Positions 26,766 through 35,281 of a DNA stretch of 64,000 bases are shown in pieces (position 1 is the first letter of the stretch; each line of letters opens with the position of its first letter). This DNA is from Achromobacter seleniivolatilans (GTDB lineage: Bacteria > Pseudomonadota > Gammaproteobacteria > Burkholderiales > Burkholderiaceae_B), in assembly GCF_030864005.1 (NCBI RefSeq), contig NZ_CP132976.1, forward strand, positions 5,518,001 to 5,582,000. Reading direction: 5' to 3'. The position numbers and the translations under genes were made by a program. The notes beneath the pieces were generated by a model. The model was not told the origin of the DNA. It worked only from the letters and a program-made list of their open reading frames with translations, and made no database searches.

Positions 26766-27722
26766 ATGAAAACCGTCGCCATTGTTGTGTTTCCCGGAGT
26801 GCAGTCCCTGGACGTCAGCGGACCGCTGGATGTGTTCGCCGAAGCCAACCGTTTTTTGCTGCCCGCGCAACACTACCGGCTGGAACTGATAGGCCTGACG
26901 CGGGGGGCGGTTGCCTGTTCCAACGGTATGGTCCTGGTGCCGCAACGCTACTACGCCGACGTGGCGGACACGCCCGATCTGCTGCTTGCGGCGGGCGGGC
27001 CGGCATTGCCGGGGCATGATGAATCGAACGAGACCTTGGCGTGGTTGCGCGGCATGTGCGCCCGGGCGCCGCGTTACGGCTCGATCTGCAACGGTACCTT
27101 CCTGCTTGCGCGTGCCGGCTTGCTGCAAGGCGCCACGGTGACGACGCATTGGAATGACGCGCCAGCGCTGGCGGCGCGGTATCCGTCTCTGCACATTGAG
27201 GCCGACCGGCTCTACATTCAGGATGGCCGGCTGCATACCTCTGCCGGGGTAACGGCGGGCATCGATCTGGCACTGTATCTGCTGGCGCAGGACCATGGTC
27301 CGGAGGTCGCCCTGAATGTCGCCAAACGCTTGGTTGTGTTTACGCAGCGCGCTGGGGGGCAGTCTCAGTTCAGTCCGTTTCTGACGCCTTTTGTAGAAGA
27401 AACGTCGCCCGTTGCTCTGGTGCAGCAATATGTGCTGGCCCACCTGGACGCAGACTTGGGCTTGGCCGGGCTGGCAGCGGTGGCCAACATGAGCCTGCGC
27501 AATTTTTCGCGTGTCTTTCTGCGCGATGCGGGCGTGACGCCGGCCGAATTCGTGGAAAGCGCAAGAGTGGACGCGGCGCGCGCGCGTCTGGAACGCGAGG
27601 CGCGGCCCCTAAAGACCGTGGCTTACGAGTGCGGTTTTCGTGACGCGCGTCATCTGCGCGAAGTCTTTACCCGCCGGCTGGGCGTATCGCCCAGCCAGTA
27701 CCGCGCCAGTTTTGGTTTCTGA
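26766..27722 (+). CDS. GlxA-type AraC regulator with DJ-1/PfpI domain
   Basis: 318-residue regulator. Residues 1-190 form a class I glutamine amidotransferase-like (DJ-1/PfpI) domain with VAIVVFPGVQSLDVSGPLDV and the nucleophile-type Cys in GSICNGTFLLA; residues about 215-318 are an AraC DNA-binding domain (LAGLAAVANMSLRNFSRVF, then VAYECGFRDARHLREVF). Start at 26766 (MKTVAIVVFPG) rather than the longer upstream frame. Family members respond to small nitrogenous ligands. Divergent from the M24 gene, so they may be linked. Confidence 0.9.
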   Translation: MKTVAIVVFPGVQSLDVSGPLDVFAEANRFLLPAQHYRLELIGLTRGAVACSNGMVLVPQRYYADVADTPDLLLAAGGPALPGHDESNETLAWLRGMCARAPRYGSICNGTFLLARAGLLQGATVTTHWNDAPALAARYPSLHIEADRLYIQDGRLHTSAGVTAGIDLALYLLAQDHGPEVALNVAKRLVVFTQRAGGQSQFSPFLTPFVEETSPVALVQQYVLAHLDADLGLAGLAAVANMSLRNFSRVFLRDAGVTPAEFVESARVDAARARLEREARPLKTVAYECGFRDARHLREVFTRRLGVSPSQYRASFGF

Positions 27723-27737
27723 CGCGGCGCCGGGTAA

Positions 27738-28499
27738 TCAGCTGCCGGCGTTTTCCGACTTGCGCAGGCGGCTGAGCGCGGTGTCAAAGCGTTCCACGCC
27801 GGGACGCGCAGGACGATCAAAGCGTTCTACGCCCGGCCGGTCAAGCCGCTCCACGCCGGGGCGGTCAAAGCGTTCCACCCCGGGCCGGTTGAACCGTTCG
27901 ACGCGCGGCGGGCTTTGCGTTTTAGCCTGCACGCTTTGCGCAGCGGCCTGTTCACGCTTGGCAATGATTTCTTCAGCGCGCTGATGGTGCGGGGCCATCT
28001 TGCGGACCATTACCCGGCCGTCGCGCGGAAAATAGTTGATGCGGCGCGCATGCACGTCGCCCAGGTCCTGCCCCTTGACCGGAATGCCTTCGGTCTTCAG
28101 GTAGTTCAGGACGAATTCGCCGTTGCGTTCGCCGATGTTCATCTGCTGCATGGCGCTCAATACCGCGCCGCCGCCGAACACCTTGGCGACCAGGCGTTCG
28201 CGCACGGCGCCCGCCTTCAGCAATTCGTTGATCAGGACTTCCATCGCAAATGCGCCGTAGCGCATCGTGGCCGAGGCCGGCGACTGCATGTCGCCTTCGG
28301 GCAACATGAAATGGTTCATGCCACCCACACCGGTCACGGGATCGTGGATGCAGGCGGCGACACACGACCCGAGTACGGTCGAGATCATCAGGTCTTCATT
28401 GGTGACGTAGTACTCGTTGGGGAGCACTTTCACCGCCTGACATTGGAACGCGCTATCGAAATAGTGGCGCGTTGCACGGGCTTCAAGACGGGCGGCCAT
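27738..28499 (-). CDS. cheD: Chemoreceptor glutamine deamidase CheD with repetitive C-terminal tail
   Basis: 253 residues; CheD deamidates specific glutamines of methyl-accepting chemotaxis proteins. The catalytic Cys is in [13 protein letters not shown] and the His in [12 protein letters not shown], both as expected, and the GGGAVL segment is present. Typical CheD is 160-200 residues; here the extra tail from about residue 198 is an [12 protein letters not shown] repeat encoded by 24-bp units. No chemotaxis or flagellar gene is nearby, which is unusual as cheD normally sits within a che operon. Confidence 0.88.
   Translation of the reverse strand: MAARLEARATRHYFDSAFQCQAVKVLPNEYYVTNEDLMISTVLGSCVAACIHDPVTGVGGMNHFMLPEGDMQSPASATMRYGAFAMEVLINELLKAGAVRERLVAKVFGGGAVLSAMQQMNIGERNGEFVLNYLKTEGIPVKGQDLGDVHARRINYFPRDGRVMVRKMAPHHQRAEEIIAKREQAAAQSVQAKTQSPPRVERFNRPGVERFDRPGVERLDRPGVERFDRPARPGVERFDTALSRLRKSENAGS
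27784..27905. repeat. 24-bp tandem repeat coding for [12 protein letters not shown] units of CheD
   Basis: Units begin at 27784, 27817, 27841, 27865 and 27889 with near-identical 24-base copies (tcaaag/cgttccacgcc type); the first is 33 bases, with a 9-base insertion. The coding strand reads VERFDRPG or VERLDRPG. The copies differ by only a few bases, so the array is young or still homogenising and is likely to vary in number between strains. Confidence 0.88.
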
Positions 28500-28899
28500 G
28501 GACTAGATAAAGGGCAAGAACGGCGATTTGGACACGAAGGACGATGCTCGGTAAAACAGTGAATGTTTCAAAAAGTGTATAAAAATGTCGCTTTATTCTT
28601 GCATATCCCCGCGCATAGCGGGGAAATGCTGTGTAACGGCGCCACGATACGTCCCTGATTTGTAACGTTCTTTCCTTTCTGGCCGGATTGGAACCGGTGG
28701 CTTTACGCCTTGCGGCGCCCGATGGCGCGCATGCGTCCAGCTAGGATGGGTTTAATCATCCTACACAGCCAGCAAGAGGTTCTTTCCCCTGAGTACGGGG
28801 ACGAACGTGCGCTATACGTGCGTTTAAACACGCCTGCAACACGCCGTTAGAGGGATCTGCGGGGACGCCCGGCCTGGGCTTGCCCGCAGAAAAAGCAGA
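28500..28899. other. 400-base region without a gene between cheD and ftsX
   Basis: No credible coding frame. It holds an AT-rich stretch (28555-28605) likely to include the cheD promoter, a 7-base hairpin TCCCCGC-GCATA-GCGGGGA (28606-28624), and a second TAGGATG-N8-CATCCTA (28742-28763). I see no tRNA, and no clear flagellar (sigma-28) promoter for cheD. Confidence 0.55.
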
Positions 28900-29808
28900 T
28901 TAGAAGCGGGTGCTGCGCGTGACGGACCACCTGGCCGACAGCGCGCCCAGGGCGGCAGAGGCCACGACGGCGCTGATCAGCACCGATGCGCCGGGCAGGT
29001 GCAGCGCGAATTCCGCGCCGTAGCTTCGGGCCAGCCCCAGCAGCGCGTCATTCAGCGGAGACAGCGCAATGGCTGCCACCCCGATTGCCAGCAGCGAGGC
29101 CACGGCGCCAGACAGCGCGCCCAAGTACAGGAAAGGGCGGCGTACGAAAGACTCGGTGGCGCCCACCAGACGGGCGACGGCGATTTCTTCCCGTTGCGAA
29201 AGCGCCTGCATGCGCACGGTGTTGAACACCGTGGCCAGCACGACAACCGCGACGCAGGCAGCCAAAAATCCGAGACCGATGCGGGCAAAACGCAGAATGG
29301 CTTCCAGGCGTTGCACCCAGGCGCTGTCCAGTTGCACCAGATCAACGTGGTTCCATTGCTTCCACGTTTGCGCGAGCTTTCCGGCGCGTCCGGCCAAGTC
29401 GTCGCCGTCGGCCAGCGTGACCACCACTGCGTCGGGCAGCGGGTTGCCCGGCAGTACGGCCAGCGCCTGCTGCCACGCCGGATTGGCCCGCAGATCCGCC
29501 AAGGCGGCTTCACGCCCCACGACGCGGACCGCACGAACGTCCTGCTGGTGTTCGTCCTGAATTCGTTTGGCCACGTCCGCGGCGGCGCCCGCTGGGGCAT
29601 CCACGCGCATAAAGACCGTTACTTCGGGGGTGACGGACATTTCGCGCGCCACCGGCTGCACGGAGACCAGGATGGCGCTGCCCAATAGCGGCAGGGCCAA
29701 AGCCAGGGCCATCACCAACAGGTTGGCCAGTGACGAAAACGGTTGCTTGATCAGCCGGCGCAACGTGCCCAGAAGCGCATAGCGGTGTTGCCGCAGCCAG
29801 GCGTTCAT
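28900..29808 (-). CDS. ftsX: Cell division protein FtsX
   Basis: 302-residue inner-membrane subunit of the FtsEX complex, which controls peptidoglycan hydrolases at the division site. One N-terminal membrane helix (LLVMALALALPLLGSAILV), a periplasmic domain of about 120 residues, and three further helices at 165-290 (for example LGFLAACVAVVVLATVFNTV and AVASLLAIGVAAIALSPL). Contains the conserved QREEIAVARLVGATESFVRRPF cytoplasmic loop. Starts in a 4-base overlap with ftsE (ATGA). Confidence 0.93.
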   Translation of the reverse strand: MNAWLRQHRYALLGTLRRLIKQPFSSLANLLVMALALALPLLGSAILVSVQPVAREMSVTPEVTVFMRVDAPAGAAADVAKRIQDEHQQDVRAVRVVGREAALADLRANPAWQQALAVLPGNPLPDAVVVTLADGDDLAGRAGKLAQTWKQWNHVDLVQLDSAWVQRLEAILRFARIGLGFLAACVAVVVLATVFNTVRMQALSQREEIAVARLVGATESFVRRPFLYLGALSGAVASLLAIGVAAIALSPLNDALLGLARSYGAEFALHLPGASVLISAVVASAALGALSARWSVTRSTRF

Positions 29809-30581
29809 GCGGATTCTCCGGGATGGCCAAAGCCCGGTTCGGCACGGCCGGAGCCGGACCGCTGCTGGCCGGTATGGCTTTGAACTGCTTGCGCTGGACC
29901 GGCATCGGGCGGCGTGTCGCTGCCCTTGGAATCGGCAAACTTGCCTGGATCGATGCGCAAGGTGCGGGTGGCGTAACGCGCCATGAGGTCCTGGTCGTGC
30001 GAAGCGATCAGCGTGGTCACGCCGACGCGATTGAAGTCGCGAAACACATTCATGATGCGTTGCGCGTTGTCGTGGTCAAGGTTGGCGGTGGGTTCGTCCG
30101 CAATCAGGATGGCGGGCCGGTTCACGATGGCGCGCGCAATCGCCAGACGCTGCTGTTCGCCGCCTGACAGTTCGATCGGGTTCATGTCTTCTTTGCCAGA
30201 CAATCCCACCTTGTCCAACGCGGCGCGTGCCCGGGACGCCGCCGCATCCCAGGGGTGTCCCTGGACGGCAAGCGGCAGCATCACGTTTTCGAATGCGCTT
30301 CGATCGAACAATAAATGGGTGTCTTGCAAGATGACGCCGACCGCGCGGCGCAGATACGGCCGGGCGCGAGGCGGCAGCTTGTCCAGCCGCTGGCCGTTGA
30401 CCTGGATGGACCCGCGACTGGCGGGCTCGAGCCCGCCGATCAGCTTGAGCAGCGTGGATTTACCGGCGCCGGACGGCCCGGAGACGAAAACGAATTCTCC
30501 CGCGCTTACGCGGAAGTTGATGTCGGCCAGGATATTGCGGCCGCGACCATATGATTTGAATACGTGTTGGAATTCGATCAT
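29805..30581 (-). CDS. ftsE: Cell division ATP-binding protein FtsE
   Basis: 258-residue ABC ATPase of the FtsEX complex. Walker A GPSGAGKST, signature LSGGEQQRLAIARA, Walker B ILIADEPTANLD and switch ASHD. The start at 30581 (MIEFQHVFKSYGRG) matches the family; the 33 codons upstream are not conserved-looking. E. coli FtsE has 222 residues, so this one carries about 35 extra C-terminal residues that are Gly/Ser/Pro-rich and probably disordered. Forms an operon with ftsX. Confidence 0.94.
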   Translation of the reverse strand: MIEFQHVFKSYGRGRNILADINFRVSAGEFVFVSGPSGAGKSTLLKLIGGLEPASRGSIQVNGQRLDKLPPRARPYLRRAVGVILQDTHLLFDRSAFENVMLPLAVQGHPWDAAASRARAALDKVGLSGKEDMNPIELSGGEQQRLAIARAIVNRPAILIADEPTANLDHDNAQRIMNVFRDFNRVGVTTLIASHDQDLMARYATRTLRIDPGKFADSKGSDTPPDAGPAQAVQSHTGQQRSGSGRAEPGFGHPGESA

Positions 30582-30905
30582 GGCGGCTGTCAGATGAAGC
30601 CGCCATAGTAACTCGGGGACAGTAAGGTAAGCGAAGCCCGTTTCAGGCAGTCCTGTGAAAAAGCGTATCTGTGTGACCACCCGGCCACGTTTTTGAATGA
30701 TGCCCAGGCGCTTTTTCGGACCCGTCCTAAGCCCCCAAAAAGCGTCCCCGTTTTTGAACGAAAACAGCGTTTGATTTCGCCAGTGTCCCTATATTTCAAG
30801 GGAATTCCCGGATGCGCCGCCTGCTGCGCGGACGCTACCATCCGCCCCATGCGTCGGCCCAACCCGGCCCGCGTAAGGCTCGCTTTATCCCACACGGAGA
30901 TCACG
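30582..30905. other. 324-base region without a gene before aapJ
   Basis: Contains the divergent promoters of ftsE (leftward) and aapJ (rightward). The sequence CGTTTTTGAA occurs twice, at 30688-30697 and 30749-30758. No gene is credible here; an upstream open frame joined to aapJ lacks homology. A ribosome site GGAG lies just before the aapJ start. Confidence 0.5.
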
Positions 30906-31922
30906 ATGAAAGTACTGAAACTCGCTGCTATTGGCGCTGCATTGTTTGCTGCCTCCTCGGCAGCCAATGCGGGCGCGACCTTCGATAACGTCAAGAAGAA
31001 AGGGTTTGTCCAATGCGGGGTTTCGACCGGCATTCCGGGTTTCTCCATTGCGGATAGCAAGGGTGAGTACAAGGGCATCGACGTGGACCTGTGCCGCGCT
31101 ATCGCGTCCACCATGTTTGGCGATGCCACCAAGGTCAAGTTCACCCCGTTGAACACGCAACAACGTTTCACCGCGCTGCAATCCGGCGAAGTGGACGTGC
31201 TGACCCGCAACACCACTGTCACGCTCACGCGCGACACGACGCTGGGCCTGATCGGCGTGGGCGTGAACTACTACGACAGCCAAGGCGTCATGGTCTCCAA
31301 GGACCTGAACGTCAAGAGCGCCAAGGAGCTGAACGGCGCCACCATCTGCGTGCAGCCGGGCACCACCACCGAGCTGAACCTGGCTGACTGGTTCCGTGGC
31401 CAAAAGATTGAATTCAAGCCCGTCGTGATCGACAAGTACGACGAAATCATCCGCGCCTTCTCGGCCGGCCGCTGCGACGCCTTCACGACCGACAAGTCGC
31501 AATTGGCCTCGACCCGCACGACGCTGGAAAATCCGGACAAGTTCGTCATCCTGCCGGAAGACTTCTCCAAAGAGCCGTTGGGTCCCTTGGTCCGCCAGGG
31601 CGACGAGCAATGGTTCAACGTGGTCCGCTGGTCGCTGAACGCCATGCTCGAAGCCGAGGAATACGGCATCACCAAGGCTAACGTCGAAGAAATGACCAAG
31701 AGCCCCAACCCCAACATTCAGCGCATCCTGGGCGTGACCCCGGGCATGGGCAAGAACCTGGGCGTTGACGACAAGTGGGCATTCAACATCATCAAGAACG
31801 TGGGCAACTACGGTGAAAGCTTCGAAAACACGCTGGGCAAGAACAGCGCGATGAAGCTGGAGCGTGGCTTGAATGCGTCGTACAAGCAAGGCGGTTTGAT
31901 GTACGGCTGGCCGGTGCGTTAA
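30906..31922 (+). CDS. aapJ: General L-amino acid ABC transporter substrate-binding protein AapJ
   Basis: 338-residue periplasmic receptor. Signal peptide MKVLKLAAIGAALFAASSAANA cleaved before GATFDNVKKKGFVQCGVSTG. Conserved PAAT features: GEYKGIDVDLCRAIA, TTTELNLADWFRG. The length, mature start and operon order match AapJ/BztA proteins of broad specificity for L-amino acids. The ATG at 30906 follows an SD-like GGAG. It is followed by a 14-base hairpin before aapQ, in keeping with higher expression of the binding protein. Confidence 0.92.
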   Translation: MKVLKLAAIGAALFAASSAANAGATFDNVKKKGFVQCGVSTGIPGFSIADSKGEYKGIDVDLCRAIASTMFGDATKVKFTPLNTQQRFTALQSGEVDVLTRNTTVTLTRDTTLGLIGVGVNYYDSQGVMVSKDLNVKSAKELNGATICVQPGTTTELNLADWFRGQKIEFKPVVIDKYDEIIRAFSAGRCDAFTTDKSQLASTRTTLENPDKFVILPEDFSKEPLGPLVRQGDEQWFNVVRWSLNAMLEAEEYGITKANVEEMTKSPNPNIQRILGVTPGMGKNLGVDDKWAFNIIKNVGNYGESFENTLGKNSAMKLERGLNASYKQGGLMYGWPVR

Positions 31923-31935
31923 CACACGGCTGCCT

Positions 31936-31966
31936 GGCAAAACGGAGCCTCGGGCTCCGTTTTGCC
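31936..31966 (+). terminator. 14-base hairpin between aapJ and aapQ
   Basis: GGCAAAACGGAGCC (31936-31949) pairs with GGCTCCGTTTTGCC (31953-31966) around a TCG loop, 14 bases after the aapJ stop. It lacks a clear downstream T-run, so it is likely to stabilise the aapJ message or partly stop transcription. Confidence 0.75.
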
Positions 31967-32051
31967 TAGCCCGCCACAGAGCGGGCGGCAGGAGTGGGGG
32001 GCGTGGCCTTGCCGGCGTTGCCACCCGGTGTACGACTTCTGTAGATTCATC

Positions 32052-33242
32052 ATGACGACTTCCAATAAAACCCCCCCGATTTCGGCGCCTCGCCGGCGGC
32101 TCAACTGGAATGACCCCGGCGTACGCTCCGTGGTCTACCAGGTGCTCGCGCTGGCGACGGTAGCCTGGGCCGTGTGGTTCCTGGTTTCCAACACGCTACA
32201 CAACCTGTCCGTGCGCAACATCGCCACGGGTTTCGGTTTTCTAAGCCGTGAGGCCGGGTTCGCGATTGGCGAAACGCCTATCGCCTACACCCCCGCAAAT
32301 GATTACGGCCGCGCCATCCTGGTCGGTCTGCTCAATACGCTGCGCGTCGCCGTTATCGGCATCGTGCTGGCGACAATCCTTGGCACCTTGATCGGCATCG
32401 GCCGCCTGTCCAAGAACTGGCTGGTCGCAAAGATCACCTCGTTCTACGTCGAGGTGATGCGCAACGTGCCGCTGTTGCTGCAATTGTTCTTCTGGTACGC
32501 GCTGATCACGGAAAACATGCCGGGTCCGCGTCAGGCGCACAATCCGCTGCCGGGCGTGTTCATTTCCAACCGCGGCCTGAAAGTGCCTGGGCTGGAAGGC
32601 AATTCTCTGGACTGGATGCTGGCTGGCCTGGGATTGGCCATCGTCGCCATCATCTACCTGGGACACTACGGCAAGAAGCGCCATGAGGCCACCGGCCACA
32701 TGTTCCCGCTGGGCCGCGTCGCCATCGGTCTGCTGATTGGTTTGCCGTTTGTGGGCTGGCTGGTCAGCGGCGCGTCGCTGACATTGGACATGCCGGAACT
32801 CAAGGGCTTTAACTTCTCGGGCGGTCTGACCTTGTCGCCGGAATTCGCTGCCTTGCTGGCGGGTCTGGTGATCTACACGTCGGCGTTCATCGCCGAAGTG
32901 GTGCGCTCGGGTATTCAAGCCGTCAACAACGGCCAGTGGGAAGCCGCGGGTTCGCTGGGCCTGCGCAGAAAGCAGGTGCTGCGTCTGGTGATCTTGCCGC
33001 AAGCGCTGCGCGTGATCATTCCCCCGATGACGAGCCAGTATCTGAACCTGACCAAGAACAGTTCGCTGGCGGTCGCTATCGGCTACCCCGATATCGTGTC
33101 GGTTGTGAACACCACGTTGAACCAGACGGGCCAAGCCATCGAGGGCATTCTTATCATCATGGGCGCGTACCTGACGGTCAGCCTGTCGATCTCGATATTC
33201 ATGAACTGGTACAACAAGCGCATCGCGCTGGTGGAGCGTTGA
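32052..33242 (+). CDS. aapQ: General amino-acid ABC permease AapQ
   Basis: 396-residue inner-membrane permease. Has the typical long periplasmic insertion of AapQ/BztB between the first helices (LSREAGFAIGETPIAY segment). The PAAT permease EAA loop is seen as AAGSLGLRRKQVLRLVILPQALRVIIPP. Start ATG at 32052 (MTTSNKTPPISAPRRR). One base separates its stop from aapM. Pairs with AapM. Confidence 0.92.
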   Translation: MTTSNKTPPISAPRRRLNWNDPGVRSVVYQVLALATVAWAVWFLVSNTLHNLSVRNIATGFGFLSREAGFAIGETPIAYTPANDYGRAILVGLLNTLRVAVIGIVLATILGTLIGIGRLSKNWLVAKITSFYVEVMRNVPLLLQLFFWYALITENMPGPRQAHNPLPGVFISNRGLKVPGLEGNSLDWMLAGLGLAIVAIIYLGHYGKKRHEATGHMFPLGRVAIGLLIGLPFVGWLVSGASLTLDMPELKGFNFSGGLTLSPEFAALLAGLVIYTSAFIAEVVRSGIQAVNNGQWEAAGSLGLRRKQVLRLVILPQALRVIIPPMTSQYLNLTKNSSLAVAIGYPDIVSVVNTTLNQTGQAIEGILIIMGAYLTVSLSISIFMNWYNKRIALVER

Positions 33243-33243
33243 G

Positions 33244-34344
33244 ATGAGCAGCACTACGCATACTCCAAGCGAAGCCCTGCCGCCGCCCAGCACGCATGTG
33301 GGCGTATGGCCATGGTTCAAGACGCGCCTGTTCTCGTCGCCGCTGAACATCCTCATCACGGTTCTGCTCGCGTGGTTCTTGTTGATGGCGGTGCCGGCGC
33401 TGGTGGAATGGGCTTTCATCAAAGCCGATTTCAACGCAGCCAATGCCCAGGAATGCCGCGCTTCTGGCGGCGCCTGCTGGGCGTTCATCATCGAGAAGCA
33501 CCGGCTGATCCTGTTCGGTACCTACCCCTTCGATGAGCAATGGCGTCCGCTGATCGCCACGCTCATTCTGGTGGCAGTGATCATTTGCAGCGGTATCCGC
33601 CGTTTCTGGAACTGGAAGCTTGCCGTCATCTGGACCGTGGGCCTGACCGCCGTCGCGCTCTTGATGTGGGGCGGCGTGTTTGGCCTGTCGTATGTGGAAA
33701 ATGCGCGTTGGGGCGGTCTGCCGCTGACGCTCATCCTGTCCACGTTCGGCATTGCCTTTGCGTTCCCGATCGGTGTGTTGCTGGCTCTGGGCCGGCGCTC
33801 GAAGATGCCCGCCATCAAAGCGCTGTGCGTTGTGTACATTGAGCTGATTCGCGGCGTGCCGCTGATCAGCCTGCTGTTCATGTCGTCGGTGATGCTGCCC
33901 TTGTTCCTGCCCGAAGGCTTCTCGATCGACAAGCTGTTGCGCGCACAAATCGCGATCATCCTGTTCGCCGCGGCCTATATTGCCGAAACGGTGCGCGGCG
34001 GTTTGCAGGCGATCCCGAAAGGGCAGTACGAAGGCGCGGATTCGCTGGGCCTGAACTACTGGCAACAGATGCGCAAGATCATCCTGCCGCAAGCATTGAA
34101 GATCGTGATTCCGCCGCTGGTCAGCATTTTCATCGCCTTGTTCAAGGACACGTCGCTGGTGGTGATCATCGGTATTTTCGACCTGACTTTGGCAGCCAAG
34201 GCGGCCTTGTCCGACGCGGCATGGCGCGGCTTCGGCGTAGAGGCGTATCTGTTCATCTCGCTCATCTACTTCGTGTTCTGCTTTTCCATGTCCAAGTACA
34301 GTCAGGCGCTTGAAAAACGTCTTGCGACTGATCACAAACGCTAG
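33244..34344 (+). CDS. aapM: General amino-acid ABC permease AapM
   Basis: 366-residue permease. Hydrophobic segments follow the AapM/BztC order; the EAA loop is EGADSLGLNYWQQMRKIILPQALKIVIPP near residue 275. N-terminal 45 residues are polar. It follows aapQ by one base. A GC-rich hairpin lies between it and aapP (34355-34376). Confidence 0.92.
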   Translation: MSSTTHTPSEALPPPSTHVGVWPWFKTRLFSSPLNILITVLLAWFLLMAVPALVEWAFIKADFNAANAQECRASGGACWAFIIEKHRLILFGTYPFDEQWRPLIATLILVAVIICSGIRRFWNWKLAVIWTVGLTAVALLMWGGVFGLSYVENARWGGLPLTLILSTFGIAFAFPIGVLLALGRRSKMPAIKALCVVYIELIRGVPLISLLFMSSVMLPLFLPEGFSIDKLLRAQIAIILFAAAYIAETVRGGLQAIPKGQYEGADSLGLNYWQQMRKIILPQALKIVIPPLVSIFIALFKDTSLVVIIGIFDLTLAAKAALSDAAWRGFGVEAYLFISLIYFVFCFSMSKYSQALEKRLATDHKR

Positions 34345-34354
34345 CCACTGCCGT

Positions 34355-34376
34355 GCGCCCGCCGAAACGCGGGCGC
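34355..34376 (+). terminator. Intercistronic hairpin between aapM and aapP
   Basis: GCGCCCGC (34355-34362) pairs with GCGGGCGC (34369-34376) around CGAAAC. No T-run follows, and aapP starts 29 bases later with a ribosome site, so it probably fine-tunes rather than ends the message. Confidence 0.5.
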
Positions 34377-34404
34377 GCACAGAGATATTTACGGGAGTAC
34401 AGGC

Positions 34405-35145
34405 ATGTCGGATGCCATTATTCGTTTGCAGGACGTGAACAAGTGGTACGGCCAGTTCCACGTGTTGCGCAACATCAACCTGGACGTGGCGCCAGGTGAG
34501 CGCATCGTGGTGTGCGGGCCTTCGGGTTCGGGCAAGTCCACGATGATCCGTTGCATCAATCGTCTGGAAGAGCACCAGAAAGGCCACATCATCGTGGACG
34601 GCACGGAGCTCACCAATGACTTGAAGCACATCGAGACGATCCGCAAGGACGTGGGCATGGTGTTTCAGCACTTCAACCTGTTCCCGCACCTGACCGTGCT
34701 GGAGAACCTGACCTTGGGCCCCATGTGGGTGCTGAAGAAGCCGCGCGCGGAAGCCGAAGCCACGGCCATGAAGTATCTGGAGCGTGTGCGCATTCCCGAA
34801 CAGGCCAAGAAGTTTCCCGGCCAGTTGTCGGGCGGCCAGCAACAGCGCGTGGCGATTGCGCGGTCGTTGTGCATGAACCCCAAGATCATGCTGTTTGATG
34901 AGCCCACCTCGGCCCTGGACCCGGAAATGGTCAAGGAAGTGCTGGACGTGATGGTGAGCCTGGCCCAGGAAAGCGGCATGACGATGATCTGCGTGACCCA
35001 CGAAATGGGTTTCGCGCGCAAGGTCGCCAACCGTGTGATTTTCATGGACCGCGGCGAGATCATCGAACAGAACAGCCCGGATGAGTTCTTCGATAACCCG
35101 CAGAACGAACGGACCAAGCTGTTCCTGAGCCAGATCTTGCACTGA
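34405..35145 (+). CDS. aapP: General amino-acid ABC ATPase AapP
   Basis: 246-residue ATPase of the PAAT family. Walker [11 protein letters not shown]-loop [15 protein letters not shown], signature [15 protein letters not shown], Walker [15 protein letters not shown], and switch [12 protein letters not shown]. The tail [15 protein letters not shown] is typical. Last gene of aapJQMP, followed by a strong terminator. Confidence 0.95.
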   Translation: MSDAIIRLQDVNKWYGQFHVLRNINLDVAPGERIVVCGPSGSGKSTMIRCINRLEEHQKGHIIVDGTELTNDLKHIETIRKDVGMVFQHFNLFPHLTVLENLTLGPMWVLKKPRAEAEATAMKYLERVRIPEQAKKFPGQLSGGQQQRVAIARSLCMNPKIMLFDEPTSALDPEMVKEVLDVMVSLAQESGMTMICVTHEMGFARKVANRVIFMDRGEIIEQNSPDEFFDNPQNERTKLFLSQILH

Positions 35146-35151
35146 TCTACA

Positions 35152-35179
35152 GAAACCGCCTTCGGGCGGTTTCTTTTTT
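35152..35179 (+). terminator. Rho-independent terminator after aapP
   Basis: Stem GAAACCGCC / GGCGGTTTC (35152-35160 and 35165-35173) with a TTCG tetraloop, followed by six T, seven bases after the aapP stop. Confidence 0.93.
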
Positions 35180-35281
35180 GTGGGTGCCGTGCCGGCCGCT
35201 GCCGTATCCCTTTGTTACGCCGTTCATCCCGCTGCGGTATGCTACTGACCGCCATAGATCCGGAGTGAGGAGAACAACATC

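Noticed and set aside
27784..27905. A CRISPR array, because of regular repeats.
   Set aside because: Units are contiguous without spacers and stay in the reading frame of CheD, so they are coding tandem repeats.
30693..30905. N-terminal extension of AapJ from an upstream start.
   Set aside because: The signal peptide begins at 30906; the upstream codons are not family-like and precede the ribosome site.
33199..35142. 647-codon open frame opposite aapM and aapP.
   Set aside because: Both plus-strand genes have complete family motifs; the minus frame is His/Gln/Arg-rich.
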